The notes: generated by a model from the sequence alone, not told the origin. Positions 8,186 through 17,515 are shown, numbered from the stretch's first letter. The stretch is DNA of 64,000 nucleotides from Aquamicrobium zhengzhouense (GCF_016124105.1 NZ_JADGMQ010000003.1:186001-250000); one strand, 5' to 3'. Numbers and translations are program-made.

Positions 8186-9487
8186 CTACCGGAGGTGCGT
8201 TGCGTTGCGCTGATGCCGCTGCTCAAGCGCCATCGCGCCCCAAATCAGGCCAAGAAGCAGGTAGAAATGCCGCCAATGGTCCATGTCAATGACGGTTCCG
8301 AGGCCGATGTGACCGAGAAACACAACGTAGGCGCATAAGAGGAACGGCTGCCAGGGGCGATCGCGAAAGAGGATCCTGAACCCTCCGATCACTGTCCATG
8401 CTATGAGCGTGAGGAACGACGCAAAGCCGAGCCATCCATAGTCCATCAGGGCCTTGAGCCAGATGTTATGAGTGTCTTCACCGAGGAGACGGCCGAAATT
8501 GAGAGGACCAATCCCTAATGGATGCTCCATAGCCATCTGGAATCCGATAGCGAAGCGAGCAAATCGCCCTGACTGCCCACCATCGTAATCCTGAACCAGC
8601 TTGGCGCGCGTCGCAAAGAAGTCCGAGACGCCGGGGAGTTGCAGAGCGAACAGGATCGCTGCGACAAGGATCGCAAGTGCCAATAGGGACATGAGTGCAA
8701 TGCGAAGGCGGAAGAGGCCGCTCCGCGATTGCAAAAATAACGCCGCAATCATCAGGACGCCTGCAACCGCGAACAGGCCCCATGCTCCTCGGGAGAATGA
8801 AAAGAAGATGGCGGAGACCAACACGACGAATGCGCCTGCGGTCACAGGCATCAAAAGCGGGTTGCCCGTCAGTAGGCGGTGGAGCAGCCAGATGGCGGGC
8901 AGGGCTAGGAAGGGGCCGAAGACATTAGGATCGGCAAAAGCCCCCGACGCACGATCGTAAAGGGTGAACATTCCGGCGCCGGGGAAAAGGCGAAAGTAAC
9001 CAGCAATGCCGAGCAGCCCCGTGACAAGCCCGGCCGCAACCCAGGCAAGAAAGATCAGGCGATAACGTGAGTGATCGGCTTCGACGATCGCGACGAAAAA
9101 CACAGCTGTCAGGGCAAGAAAAATCGAGACCGCCAGATACATCGGCGTCTCGTAAAGGTCGGACATCACCCCCATCGAGATGAAACCGCCAATGTTGAAA
9201 AGCACCAGCAGCGTGAGCAGCACCGCCGCGTGCCCTGAAATACGCAGGCCGAACAGCGCCCAGATGCCGAGCAAGGCTGCCATGTAAAGTTCGTACGGTG
9301 CGGGCTCGTGAATCACAAAGCCCCCGAGAAATACGCCAAGCGTAACCGCAGCCGATGTAACGATCGAGATCGCCTTGGCCTGAACTGCCGCGCGCGGCAA
9401 ACCGCTTTGCGTCAACTCACTCAATATGCGTTCTCGGAATTCAGGAGCCGGATTGGGGTGAGGAACAGGATCTTGAGATCCAGCCAA
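8186..9487 (-). CDS. O-antigen ligase / Wzy-type polymerase of the polysaccharide cluster
   Basis: A polytopic inner-membrane protein with 11-12 helices and a long periplasmic loop before the conserved Wzy_C/O-antigen-ligase segment (RFAIGFQMAMEHPLGIGP ... DTHNIWLKALMDYGWLGF, about residues 310-355). In this context it most likely polymerises lipid-linked repeat units at the periplasmic face, like HfsC or HfsI in holdfast synthesis; ligation is the alternative. The start shown is a TTG overlapping the upstream gene by 67 bp. A TTG at 9424, whose TTGA overlaps the upstream TGA stop, is an attractive alternative (412 aa), since the first 21 residues are hydrophilic and poorly constrained. Confidence 0.88.
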   Translation of the reverse strand: MAGSQDPVPHPNPAPEFRERILSELTQSGLPRAAVQAKAISIVTSAAVTLGVFLGGFVIHEPAPYELYMAALLGIWALFGLRISGHAAVLLTLLVLFNIGGFISMGVMSDLYETPMYLAVSIFLALTAVFFVAIVEADHSRYRLIFLAWVAAGLVTGLLGIAGYFRLFPGAGMFTLYDRASGAFADPNVFGPFLALPAIWLLHRLLTGNPLLMPVTAGAFVVLVSAIFFSFSRGAWGLFAVAGVLMIAALFLQSRSGLFRLRIALMSLLALAILVAAILFALQLPGVSDFFATRAKLVQDYDGGQSGRFARFAIGFQMAMEHPLGIGPLNFGRLLGEDTHNIWLKALMDYGWLGFASFLTLIAWTVIGGFRILFRDRPWQPFLLCAYVVFLGHIGLGTVIDMDHWRHFYLLLGLIWGAMALEQRHQRNATHLR

Positions 9488-10956
9488 AGCGACCAGTTTT
9501 CGATGTAATAGAGATCGAATTCGGTGCGTATCCGGATCTTTTCGTCATTATCGATCTCCCCACGCCAGCCATTTACTTGAGCCCACCCCGTGACCCCCGG
9601 CTTGACCCTGTGTCGCGCGAAATATCCGTCGACGACCTCGTGGTAGAGGAGATTGCGGGTCTGTCCTGCCACTGCATGCGGTCGCGGACCGACGAGTGAC
9701 AAATGCCCCATCAGAACGTTGAAGAACTGGGGCAGTTCGTCGATTGAGGTCTTTCGGATAAACCTGCCGACGCGAGTGACGCGCGGATCGTTCTTGGTGA
9801 CTGCGTTTTTCGCGCTCGGGTCGCATTGCTCGACATACATTGACCGGAACTTGTAGACATCGATTGGCTCGTTGTTGAAGCCGTGCCGCGTCTGTTTGAA
9901 GAGTATGGGCCCTTTGCTATCGAGCTTGATGGCTACGGCCGTCGCGAGCATCACCGGAGCGAAAAGGACGATCCCCAACAGGCTGAAGACGACGTCGCAG
10001 CTACGCTTTACCACTGAGTCCCAGTCATTGATCGGCCGGTCGAATATATCCAGCATCGGTACGGAGCCGATGAACGAGTAGGAGCGTGGCCGGAAACGCA
10101 GCTGGTTTGAATGGGCAGACAGGCGGATGTCGACCGGCAGTACCCAGAGCTTCTTCAGGAGCGACAGCACGCGTTTCTCGGCAGTGAAAGGCAGGGAAAC
10201 GATCAGCATGTCGATGCGGGCAATCCGGGCAAATTCGATTAGCTGAGCGACCGAGCCAAGTTTCGGATAGCCCGCAATGATCGGGGGCGAGCGCGTGTCG
10301 TCGCGATCATCGAAAAACCCGCAGATGCGAATGTCGTTGAATGGCTGGCGCTCGATGGAGCGGATGAGAGCTTCTGCTTGTGAGCCGCCACCGATGATAA
10401 CTGCGCGTCTTTCCATTCGGCCATTGCGCGCCCAGCGGCGCACAAGGCGCGCAACAATGCTTCGAAAGGCCAGCATTCCTATCAGGCCGGCAGCGAACCA
10501 GCTTGCTGCCCAAACGCGCGAGAACTCGATCGAGATCTTCAGGAAAAAACCAATCGCAGCCATCGCAGCGAGGGCGGATGTCCATACAAGAAGGCATGTC
10601 CCAAAGGCGAGCAGGGGCTGTTGCAGCCGCGCGAGCTGGTAGTTGCCAGCGATCTCCAGCAGCACCACGCTTGTAGCAGAGCAGGCTAGGATCAGCGGGC
10701 CATAGTACCAAAGCTGGCCGGCCTCCCATCCGACATAAGTAAGCCAGAGCCCTATTCCGCTTAAGACCAGTAGCGAAAACTCTAGGATACGCACGACACC
10801 GATGACCATGACCGGTGACATCGTGTCGTGCCTGTACTGCGTCGCAATTTGCCGGGCGAGCGGGCTGATCTGAGCGTTGAAGGCGCTTCCGCGCTCGTCC
10901 TTAAACGATCGAACCGCGTCTAGCGTGAAGTTATGATCGAGCTTCTTCTTTGGCAT
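9421..10956 (-). CDS. Initiating undecaprenyl-phosphate sugar-1-phosphate transferase (WcaJ/HfsE-like)
   Basis: Polyisoprenyl-phosphate hexose-1-phosphate transferase that starts the repeat unit on the lipid carrier. It has 511 residues: four N-terminal helices (about 45-155), a Rossmann-like middle domain (AVIIGGGSQAEALIRSIE, ~185), and the catalytic bacterial sugar transferase domain from KRSCDVVFSLLGIVLFAP (~312) on, with KFRSM, KTSIDELPQFFNVL, LVGPRPH and RHRVKPGVTGWAQVNG. The ATG at 10956 is chosen because AAGAGA lies 6 bp upstream; a TTG two codons earlier is less likely. It is followed by the Wzy-like gene in a short overlap, so the two are probably co-transcribed. Confidence 0.94.
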   Translation of the reverse strand: MPKKKLDHNFTLDAVRSFKDERGSAFNAQISPLARQIATQYRHDTMSPVMVIGVVRILEFSLLVLSGIGLWLTYVGWEAGQLWYYGPLILACSATSVVLLEIAGNYQLARLQQPLLAFGTCLLVWTSALAAMAAIGFFLKISIEFSRVWAASWFAAGLIGMLAFRSIVARLVRRWARNGRMERRAVIIGGGSQAEALIRSIERQPFNDIRICGFFDDRDDTRSPPIIAGYPKLGSVAQLIEFARIARIDMLIVSLPFTAEKRVLSLLKKLWVLPVDIRLSAHSNQLRFRPRSYSFIGSVPMLDIFDRPINDWDSVVKRSCDVVFSLLGIVLFAPVMLATAVAIKLDSKGPILFKQTRHGFNNEPIDVYKFRSMYVEQCDPSAKNAVTKNDPRVTRVGRFIRKTSIDELPQFFNVLMGHLSLVGPRPHAVAGQTRNLLYHEVVDGYFARHRVKPGVTGWAQVNGWRGEIDNDEKIRIRTEFDLYYIENWSLWLDLKILFLTPIRLLNSENAY

Positions 10957-11025
10957 CTGCAATCTCTTGGCTGCAGATGACTTACAGGAAAGCTGCTAAG
11001 GAAATCTTGACCCTCTGCCGTAGAG

Positions 11026-12153
11026 TTAGCTGAGCAATGACGTGCGATAGGCGGTTTCGATATTATTCGACATGGTCGCTACGCTGAAGCGACTTCGAAG
11101 TTCATCGGCCGGCGGCATTGTTTTCAGGTACGCAGCTTCATTTTCGAGGACACGAACCATGGTCGACGCAATGCTGTTCGCGTCGGCTGAAACCAGGGCA
11201 GGGGATGAAGCACCGAAAATTTCCGGTATTCCACCGACCGCGGTTGCTATCATGGGCTTGCCTGCAGCGAGTGCCTCAAGAACCAGATATGGCATGGCCT
11301 CGGCACGCGATGGGACAACTACAGTCCGTCCAAGCGCAAAGGCGTCCCGCGCCGGTATAGGAGGACGAAAGGAGACTGCAAGGCCGAGCACTTCCGCCAG
11401 TCTCTTGTAACTCTGAAGATCAGGCCCATCGCCGATCATGACCGCCCGGATCTTTCTCTCGGTGATTGTCTCCGCGTTCGCGAGCGCCTGTAAAAACAGA
11501 TCCGGCCCCTTCAGGCCCCGCATCATCCCGATATAGATGAAGTCTGCTGCGTCGGGTGCCGGAGCTACGGGGATGAACTCGCTGGGGGCCAAGCCATTGT
11601 GGAACATGGACATAGGCACTGACGCGGATCTGCTGATTTTCTCGCGGAACGCCTGCCTTTCGTGCTCCGAGACAAACAAGATGTGGTCGCTCAACCGGGT
11701 CAGCATCCGCTCGATCGCGAACAGAAGCCTACCTTTCCGAGTGGCGGGGTCGTAATGCAGCACGCCGCCATGCGGAGAATAGACGCGGGCAACGCGATAC
11801 CTGAAAACCCGCAACACTGAGCCGAAGACTCGCACAAGCGCGCCACCCTTGGCGCCATGCCCGTGCAGCACGTCTGGCCGCAATTCCTTGATCAATCGAT
11901 ATGTACGCCAACCCGCCGCGAGATCTGCCGCGCTGATGGCGCGCCTGATGGGCATACGAAGGACGCCCAGCTCCAACTTGTCCTGTATCTGCTCAAAGTA
12001 GTGTTCCTCAAGCGGTCCGCCTGTCGAGGAATCGCAGATGATGCCCACCTTGTGGCCTGCTGCGGCCTGCGCCTTGGCGAGGTCTCGCACGTGCCGGAAT
12101 ATGCCACCTACCGGCGAACGAAAGCAGTGGATGATGCGAAGGCTTTGATCCAC
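11026..12153 (-). CDS. GT4-family glycosyltransferase
   Basis: A 375-residue GT-B retaining glycosyltransferase. The N-terminal domain begins SLRIIHCFRSPVGGIFRHVRDL (acceptor side, with GGIFRH). The C-terminal nucleotide-sugar domain has FIYIGMMRGLKGPDLFLQAL, VMIGDGPDLQSYKRLAE and the E-x7-E motif in VPSRAEAMPYLVLEALAAGKP (about residues 275-295). It is the only elongating glycosyltransferase visible in the cluster and would add sugars to the lipid-linked intermediate on the cytoplasmic face. It starts with GTG 8 bp after the Wza-type gene, so the two form a transcription unit. Donor and linkage cannot be read from sequence. Confidence 0.92.
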   Translation of the reverse strand: MDQSLRIIHCFRSPVGGIFRHVRDLAKAQAAAGHKVGIICDSSTGGPLEEHYFEQIQDKLELGVLRMPIRRAISAADLAAGWRTYRLIKELRPDVLHGHGAKGGALVRVFGSVLRVFRYRVARVYSPHGGVLHYDPATRKGRLLFAIERMLTRLSDHILFVSEHERQAFREKISRSASVPMSMFHNGLAPSEFIPVAPAPDAADFIYIGMMRGLKGPDLFLQALANAETITERKIRAVMIGDGPDLQSYKRLAEVLGLAVSFRPPIPARDAFALGRTVVVPSRAEAMPYLVLEALAAGKPMIATAVGGIPEIFGASSPALVSADANSIASTMVRVLENEAAYLKTMPPADELRSRFSVATMSNNIETAYRTSLLS

Positions 12154-12161
12154 GTCACGCT

Positions 12162-12722
12162 CTAGAAGAGGCGTTCGCGAACGTAGATCGTGTCGCCCGG
12201 AAGCACAGGGTCGGAGGTGGGTACGCGCCCTGTCATGACCTCATTGTTGATCGTCCTCGTGATATCAACGTTGGTCTGGTTGGCGCGCGGGGTAAAGCCA
12301 CCAGCGGAGGCTACAGCTTTCTGGACGGTGAGCCCGGGCACATAGGAATACTGACCGGCGGCGCCGACCTCGCCCATCACGAAGATGGAACGGTAGCGAT
12401 CGACCTCGACCGAGACGTCCGGATCGCGCAGGTAACCATTGCGCAGCTTGTCAGCGATCAGCCGCTCAATCTGCTGGACCGTGTGGCCACGTGCAGGAAC
12501 AGCGCCAACCAGCGGAAAGGAGATGTAGCCGGACTGATCGACAGCGTAGATGTTTGTCAGCGAGTCCTGCTCGAAGACGGTGACACGAATGCGGTCGCCC
12601 GCGTCGACGACATAAGGTTTGCTAGTTGCTTCGTGGAAGGCCGCGGGAGCCGGCCGATAGCTGGAACATCCAGAAACTGCGAACGCAGCGCAGAGGATGA
12701 ATGCAACGGTCGGGCGCTTCAT
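12162..12722 (-). CDS. Wza-type polysaccharide export lipoprotein
   Basis: Outer-membrane-associated export protein of 186 residues. The lipoprotein signal MKRPTVAFILCAAFAVSGC ends in lipobox VSGC. It is followed by the Poly_export domain (YVVDAGDRIRVTVFEQDSL ... SGYISFPLVGAVPARGHTVQ) and one SLBB-like repeat (GQYSYVPGLTVQKAVASAGG). At ~190 residues it is a short, HfsD/GumB-like version without the extra domains of E. coli Wza. It is the first gene of the minus-strand operon and is divergent from the Wzc-like gene across 226 bp that must contain both promoters. ATG 12722 is preferred over TTG 12728. Confidence 0.93.
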   Translation of the reverse strand: MKRPTVAFILCAAFAVSGCSSYRPAPAAFHEATSKPYVVDAGDRIRVTVFEQDSLTNIYAVDQSGYISFPLVGAVPARGHTVQQIERLIADKLRNGYLRDPDVSVEVDRYRSIFVMGEVGAAGQYSYVPGLTVQKAVASAGGFTPRANQTNVDITRTINNEVMTGRVPTSDPVLPGDTIYVRERLF

Positions 12723-12948
12723 GGACAAGTGGCTACTTCCAGATTGTGGACGGCGCCGGATGCCGTCTCTCTTGGAAGCGAATTTGTGCTGACAAGGTTA
12801 ATGGCCGGTAAAAGCCTGGAAGTATTTGTCCTTTTGGCTGGCGTTGCTCTCGCGCTGTCTGCACACCAGAACAGGCGGTTACTCATCGTTTAACTCCTCG
12901 GTTACCATACGCATTTACCATGCTGCAGACGTGTATCGGAGTTTGCGC

Positions 12949-15045
12949 ATGTCTGGGGCTGGAACGGCGGACGTTGATGTTGATCTTGGCAGGTTGTTCG
13001 GCAGCCTGTCACGAAATTGGCGGCGCATTGCTGTGGCGGCAGCAGGTACGACTGCAATCGCCTTCATGCTCGCTTCGATGGCAACGCCGCATTATCGCGC
13101 TGAAACGCGTGTGCTTATCGAAAACCGCGAGTCTATTTATACCCGGCCCACCGGCGCTACGAGCGAGGCAGACCGTCCGCTGCTCGACGGTGAGGCGATA
13201 GCAAGCCAGGTCGAAGTCATCGCTTCGAACGACATCTTGCGCGACGTCGCTCGCAAACTCGATCTGGCCAAGCATGATGAATTTGGTGCCGCCGGACATA
13301 CTTCAACGCTTGGGCATCTGATGATCCTCGCGGGGCTGAAAAACGATCCTTCGCAGGCTTCTGTCGAGGACCGGATCATCAAGGCGATGCGCGAAAAATT
13401 GAGCGTCTACAATGTCGACCGCTCACGCGTCATCGTCATCAGCTTCTCGTCGACGGATTCGGCTTTGGCTGCCAAAGTTCCGAACGCGATAGCCGACGCA
13501 TATCTCGACGTTCAGGAGCAGGCGAAGCGCCTGACGACGGCAGATGCCACAGAGTGGCTCGAGCCGGAGATCGCCGACCTGCGCCGTCGTGTGCGCGAGG
13601 CTGAGGCGCGCGTTGCAGACTATCGTGCGACCGCTGATCTGCTCGCGGGGCAGAATAACTCCGTTCTCGCCAATCAGCAGCTTTCGGAAATCTCGACTGA
13701 GCTTTCGCGTGTGAGTGCGGCTCGCTCCGCAGCCCAGGCGCGCGCCATTGCGATCAAGGATGCGCTGGCATCGGGTGCATCGGTAGAGACGATCCCTGAA
13801 GTCCTGAATGCGCCTGTGCTGCAGCGTTTGCGAGAACGCCAGGCGCAGCTTTCATCGGACCTTGCTGACCTCTCGACGACCTTGCTTGGAAATCATCCGC
13901 GCATCCGTTCGTTGAATGCGCAGCTGTCCGAGCTCGGCCAGCAGCTTAGGAACGAGGCAAACAAAGTTCTCGCATCTATCGAAGGCGACGAGCAGTCAAT
14001 GCGGACGCGTGAGACGCAACTTACGGCCGACCTCAACCGCCTCAAGGCTGCGGCGGCGCAGGCAGGCGGTGACGAAGTCGAGCTTCGGGCGCTTGAGCGC
14101 GAAGCCGCAGCCGAGCGTGCGTTGCTTGAATCCTATCTAACCCGTTATCGCGAGGCGGCTTCCCGCGCTGACCGGAATTACCTGCCGGCGGACGCGCGGA
14201 TCTTCTCCCGCGCGAGCCAGCCTTATGAGCCATATTTCCCGAAAGTGTTGCCGATCACGATGGCGGCGTTTGCCGGTTCGGCGCTGATTCTGATGATTTT
14301 CACCTTGCTCGCGGAGCTGTTCAGCGGGCGCGCCATGCGGGCGGCACCCCGAGCGATCGATCCGGTTGAGGAAGTCGTCATGCCAACATACTCAGCGGCA
14401 GATCACCTAGGCTTCGCGGATGAGGGCGAGGTCGTATCGGCCGCGGCGCAGACTGAGCTTTTGATCAGCGATGCTGCCAAGCTCCTGGCAGAAGCTGATT
14501 TCACACGTGCAGTCTTCATCTCTCCTGAAGGAGATGAGGCGGCAGCCGCGTCCGTCATGGTTGCGCGCGAAATATCTGATATCGGCTTGCGGGTTGTCTT
14601 TCTGGACCTGACATCTACCGGCGCGCCATCGTCCTCGATGCTGGAGAGCAGCAGATATCCGGGCATCACCAATCTTCTGGCGTCCGAGGCGCAGTTTTCC
14701 GAAATCATTCGCGGCGATCTTTATTCGGATTGCCACGTCATCGCCGTCGGTACGGCCGAGACAGAGAAGGCGATGCGGGCCATCGATCGCTTGCCGATCA
14801 TCCTGGCATCATTGGAAACCGCTTACGACCTGATCATCATTGAATGCGGACCTACAGATGCCGAGAGTCTTGCCAGGGTGATCAGTGAGACGACGGAGAT
14901 TCTGGTGAGTGTCATCGAGCGGGAAGAAGTTGCGATCCAGGAAACTGCAGCTGATCTCGTCGCCGCAGGATACGGTGAGGCCTTGCTTGTCACGCCGGTA
15001 GGCTATCAGGCTCCACCCGCGCCTGAAGGAAGATCGGTGGCGTGA
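12949..15045 (+). CDS. Wzc/GumC-like chain-length and export protein with degenerate kinase domain
   Basis: Inner-membrane polysaccharide copolymerase of 698 residues. The N-terminal Wzz domain begins DVDVDLGRLFGSLSRNWRRI and has TM1 near residues 27-46. A long periplasmic coiled coil (about 180-420) contains GNHPRIRSLNAQL and the GNVR-like region YLPADARIFSRASQPYEPYFP before TM2 (~430-450). The C-terminal CpsD-like region has lost its Walker A: SPEGDEAAAASV (14521-14556) stands in place of GxxxxGKS/T, with VVFLDLT and LIIIECGP for Walker A' and B, and there is no Tyr-rich tail. It probably folds but cannot autophosphorylate. ATG 12949 follows GGAG; an upstream extension is not protein-like. 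HfsA is the closest functional analogue. Confidence 0.92.
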   Translation: MSGAGTADVDVDLGRLFGSLSRNWRRIAVAAAGTTAIAFMLASMATPHYRAETRVLIENRESIYTRPTGATSEADRPLLDGEAIASQVEVIASNDILRDVARKLDLAKHDEFGAAGHTSTLGHLMILAGLKNDPSQASVEDRIIKAMREKLSVYNVDRSRVIVISFSSTDSALAAKVPNAIADAYLDVQEQAKRLTTADATEWLEPEIADLRRRVREAEARVADYRATADLLAGQNNSVLANQQLSEISTELSRVSAARSAAQARAIAIKDALASGASVETIPEVLNAPVLQRLRERQAQLSSDLADLSTTLLGNHPRIRSLNAQLSELGQQLRNEANKVLASIEGDEQSMRTRETQLTADLNRLKAAAAQAGGDEVELRALEREAAAERALLESYLTRYREAASRADRNYLPADARIFSRASQPYEPYFPKVLPITMAAFAGSALILMIFTLLAELFSGRAMRAAPRAIDPVEEVVMPTYSAADHLGFADEGEVVSAAAQTELLISDAAKLLAEADFTRAVFISPEGDEAAAASVMVAREISDIGLRVVFLDLTSTGAPSSSMLESSRYPGITNLLASEAQFSEIIRGDLYSDCHVIAVGTAETEKAMRAIDRLPIILASLETAYDLIIIECGPTDAESLARVISETTEILVSVIEREEVAIQETAADLVAAGYGEALLVTPVGYQAPPAPEGRSVA

Positions 15046-15065
15046 TTGCTCAAGCACCGCTTGGA

Positions 15066-16235
15066 CTATTGGTCATGCGGTGTTGACCTGGTTCCAGCCA
15101 CCTTGGTCCGCAATTGCTTAAGGACCGACCAGAGTACGGCATTTGATTTGATTAGGCGCACGGCGTGGCCGCGCGCTGTCGAGATCGCCCATGCGGCTCG
15201 CCCTTTGGCTGTGAGCGGCAGCAGGGTGTCAAACTGCCATGTTTCGACGTCGCACCAGCTACGCTTGTAAGGTTCATCCCCGACACTGAAGTCGTAGAGC
15301 GACTTCCCCGCGTTACATGCCTCTTCAATGCAAAGGTAATCGAAGAAGAAGCCGGGGCTGAGGTTCGCTCCCATCTCAACAATTCCACCAAAGTCACAGA
15401 CAACGCTATGTTCGTTGATGCTCATCCCGTGGACGGCGACGAGCTCGCCGTTGATCTCGATGCCTTTGACCTCGAATGGACGATCCCCGTAAACCAGACT
15501 GCTGGAATAAAGTCTGCGAAAGAAAGTCTGAACTTCAAGCGGCGCAAATACGTTCGGAATACCGCGCTCTGCGAACCGGGCAGCCTTCATCATGAAAAAT
15601 GCATCGAGCAGCCGGTCGACCTCTTCCGGGGATGACGCCTTGATGACCCGGTAGCCTCCAATTTCATCGAATTTCCGCTGGTTGTGGCGGAATTTTTTTT
15701 TCTTGCGACGTCCTCCGTTGCGCTTGAGAGCAGCTTCAAGGCCGTCCCTAAGATCTACGGCAAGGGAAACATTGGGACTGCGCATCGCGGCAAGCTTGCG
15801 AAGTGGATTTTCCAGGTTCCCATGGTTGGGATTCTGTCTCTGAAGGCTGATGAGATCTATGTCGGGTCGCGAGGCCTGCACAGCGGAGCAGATGGCTTTG
15901 ATGTCGGCCTCCTCAACCAATCCGGCGTCCGGTACAACGGCGGGAAAGTTGCCGTTCGCGTGTTCTGCGGACGGGAATTGAGCGATGGCAAACGGCCCTT
16001 CTCGAACCACTTCAAGTGCAAGCGCGAAAACCGGAGCGCCACCTTTGCGCAGCATTATGATGACAGCATCGGAACCGCTGGCCTCTACCCAAGCGCGTAT
16101 CCAAAGCGGATGCTGAGGGGGAGCAAAACGCGCGTCTTGGCAGAACCTGTCGTAGGCTGAGAGCCCGATATCGTCCGCCGGAAACACCTCCACCAGCGGG
16201 GCGTACGTTTCCCTCGCCGCGTTGCTGTCAACCAT
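15066..16235 (-). CDS. GNAT acyltransferase of the CelD/BioF2 (FemAB-like) family
   Basis: A 389-residue protein with the double-GNAT architecture of Acetyltransf_6 proteins. Characteristic segments are NGGRRKKKKFRHNQRKFDE (about 175-193), IEINGELVAVHGMSIN and the late SPGFFFDYLCIEEACNAG then YDFSVGDEPYKRSW. Relatives are common in exopolysaccharide loci, and HfsK of Caulobacter, of this type, tunes holdfast cohesion. Here it probably acylates a sugar of the polymer or its precursor in the cytoplasm; donor and acceptor are unknown. It is divergent from the deacetylase gene with 54 bp between, and convergent with the Wzc-like gene. Confidence 0.88.
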   Translation of the reverse strand: MVDSNAARETYAPLVEVFPADDIGLSAYDRFCQDARFAPPQHPLWIRAWVEASGSDAVIIMLRKGGAPVFALALEVVREGPFAIAQFPSAEHANGNFPAVVPDAGLVEEADIKAICSAVQASRPDIDLISLQRQNPNHGNLENPLRKLAAMRSPNVSLAVDLRDGLEAALKRNGGRRKKKKFRHNQRKFDEIGGYRVIKASSPEEVDRLLDAFFMMKAARFAERGIPNVFAPLEVQTFFRRLYSSSLVYGDRPFEVKGIEINGELVAVHGMSINEHSVVCDFGGIVEMGANLSPGFFFDYLCIEEACNAGKSLYDFSVGDEPYKRSWCDVETWQFDTLLPLTAKGRAAWAISTARGHAVRLIKSNAVLWSVLKQLRTKVAGTRSTPHDQ

Positions 16236-16289
16236 AACGCAATCCTTCCGCCCGATACTGCACGCAACGTAGTCGAGAAAGGTGAATCA

Positions 16290-17300
16290 ATGCTCGACGC
16301 CAGTGAGGTCGGACAGAAGCTGATTCTGAGCGCTGGTTATTGGTCCGGCGCGTCTGTGCTGGCGAACCGGTTCCTGTCGCCGTCGGGAGGCATCTTGATG
16401 TTGCACAGGGTAAACCGTGGTGGCCCTTCGCCTCTGGGCGTGAATAGCCATCTGACGATCTCGCCGGAATTCCTTGACCGATTGTTGTCCGATTTGCGCG
16501 GCGGCGGGCTCTCTTTCGTCTCCATGGACGAGATGGTTGACGGTTTGCAACACAGGCGAAAAGGCATGATAGCCGTCACTCTTGATGACGGTTGGCTGGA
16601 CAATTTTACCGATGGGCTACCCGTCTTTCAGTCTCACGGAGTGCCATTTACCGTTTACGCAACCACAGGGTTCATGAGCGCGCAGGTTGAGCCCTGGTGG
16701 GAACTGGCGGAGGAGTTCGTTGCTCGTGGAGGAGAAATTCGCTCGCTGGGCCACCGCGGTGAAAGCTTGCGGCAACGAGCGCTACGGCTGATGCGATATA
16801 TTTCCGCTGAAATGGATGAACAGGATCAGCAAGCATTCCTGGCGCGGATTGGTGCGATTGATACGGCAGCGCCTCGTCGGTTCATGGATTGGAACGAACT
16901 GCGCGTGCTCGCGGCTCACCCGTTGGCGACAATAGGGGCCCACACGGTCCATCACTACAATCTTCGTCGCCTCGATGAAGCTTCAGCTTTCTCAGAGCTT
17001 GTCGGCAGCGCAGACCACATAGAGCGGGAGATTGGCGTTCGGCCCAAGCATTTTGCGTACCCGTACGGATCGGCAAATGCGGCAGGTGCCCGGGAGCTCG
17101 ACTTGGCTCGCCGCGCCGGTTTCCAGTCCGCCGTTACGACGCGGCACGGTGTCCTTATGCCTGAACACCGTCACCACCTGCATGCGCTTCCCCGCATTTC
17201 GATCAATGGGAACTATCAGCGGATAAGCTATGCGCGCACGTTGCTGTCAGGGCTAACGACACTGTTGGCCAATCGCGGTCAGCGGCTGGTCACGCTCTAG
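16290..17300 (+). CDS. NodB-like polysaccharide deacetylase (HfsH-like)
   Basis: Carbohydrate esterase family 4 protein of 336 residues. The catalytic/metal motif TLDDGWLDNF (about residues 95-104) replaces the usual TFDDGY, and the metal histidines lie in GAHTVHHYNL (about 216-225). A further motif is HFAYPYGSANAAGARE. It should remove N-acetyl groups from GlcNAc-type residues; no Sec signal is visible, so it may act on the intermediate in the cytoplasm, as proposed for HfsH. Deacetylation makes such adhesins cationic. It ends overlapping the DUF2842 gene by 4 bp on the other strand. Confidence 0.92.
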   Translation: MLDASEVGQKLILSAGYWSGASVLANRFLSPSGGILMLHRVNRGGPSPLGVNSHLTISPEFLDRLLSDLRGGGLSFVSMDEMVDGLQHRRKGMIAVTLDDGWLDNFTDGLPVFQSHGVPFTVYATTGFMSAQVEPWWELAEEFVARGGEIRSLGHRGESLRQRALRLMRYISAEMDEQDQQAFLARIGAIDTAAPRRFMDWNELRVLAAHPLATIGAHTVHHYNLRRLDEASAFSELVGSADHIEREIGVRPKHFAYPYGSANAAGARELDLARRAGFQSAVTTRHGVLMPEHRHHLHALPRISINGNYQRISYARTLLSGLTTLLANRGQRLVTL

Positions 17301-17515
17301 CGGGTCTTGGGGCGAGGGGGCGTCGCCATCCATTTGATGATGACCATCGCAGGCAACACCCAGAGCAGGCCGGTGAAGAAGAAGTAGGCGAGGTGGACGA
17401 GTGGTCCGGACTCGGCAAGCTGTGCCACCGCGACGATGGTCGCGACAATCGCGTAGATGCTAACCAGCAGCACCAGCAGCACTGTACCAATCAGTTTCTT
17501 GAGACGTACGGGCAT
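17297..17515 (-). CDS. DUF2842 small membrane protein
   Basis: A 72-residue protein with two hydrophobic segments (KKLIGTVLLVLLVSIYAIVA, ~6-25; HLAYFFFTGLLWVLPAMVII, ~40-59) joined by a short loop, ending WMATPPRPKTR. Length and the GLLWVLPA...IKWM pattern fit DUF2842, an alphaproteobacterial family of unknown function. It lies next to, and divergent from, the heme A synthase gene, a common rhizobial neighbourhood. The ATG at 17515 is preceded by GAAGAATAGCG, a modest ribosome-binding site. Confidence 0.87.
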   Translation of the reverse strand: MPVRLKKLIGTVLLVLLVSIYAIVATIVAVAQLAESGPLVHLAYFFFTGLLWVLPAMVIIKWMATPPRPKTR

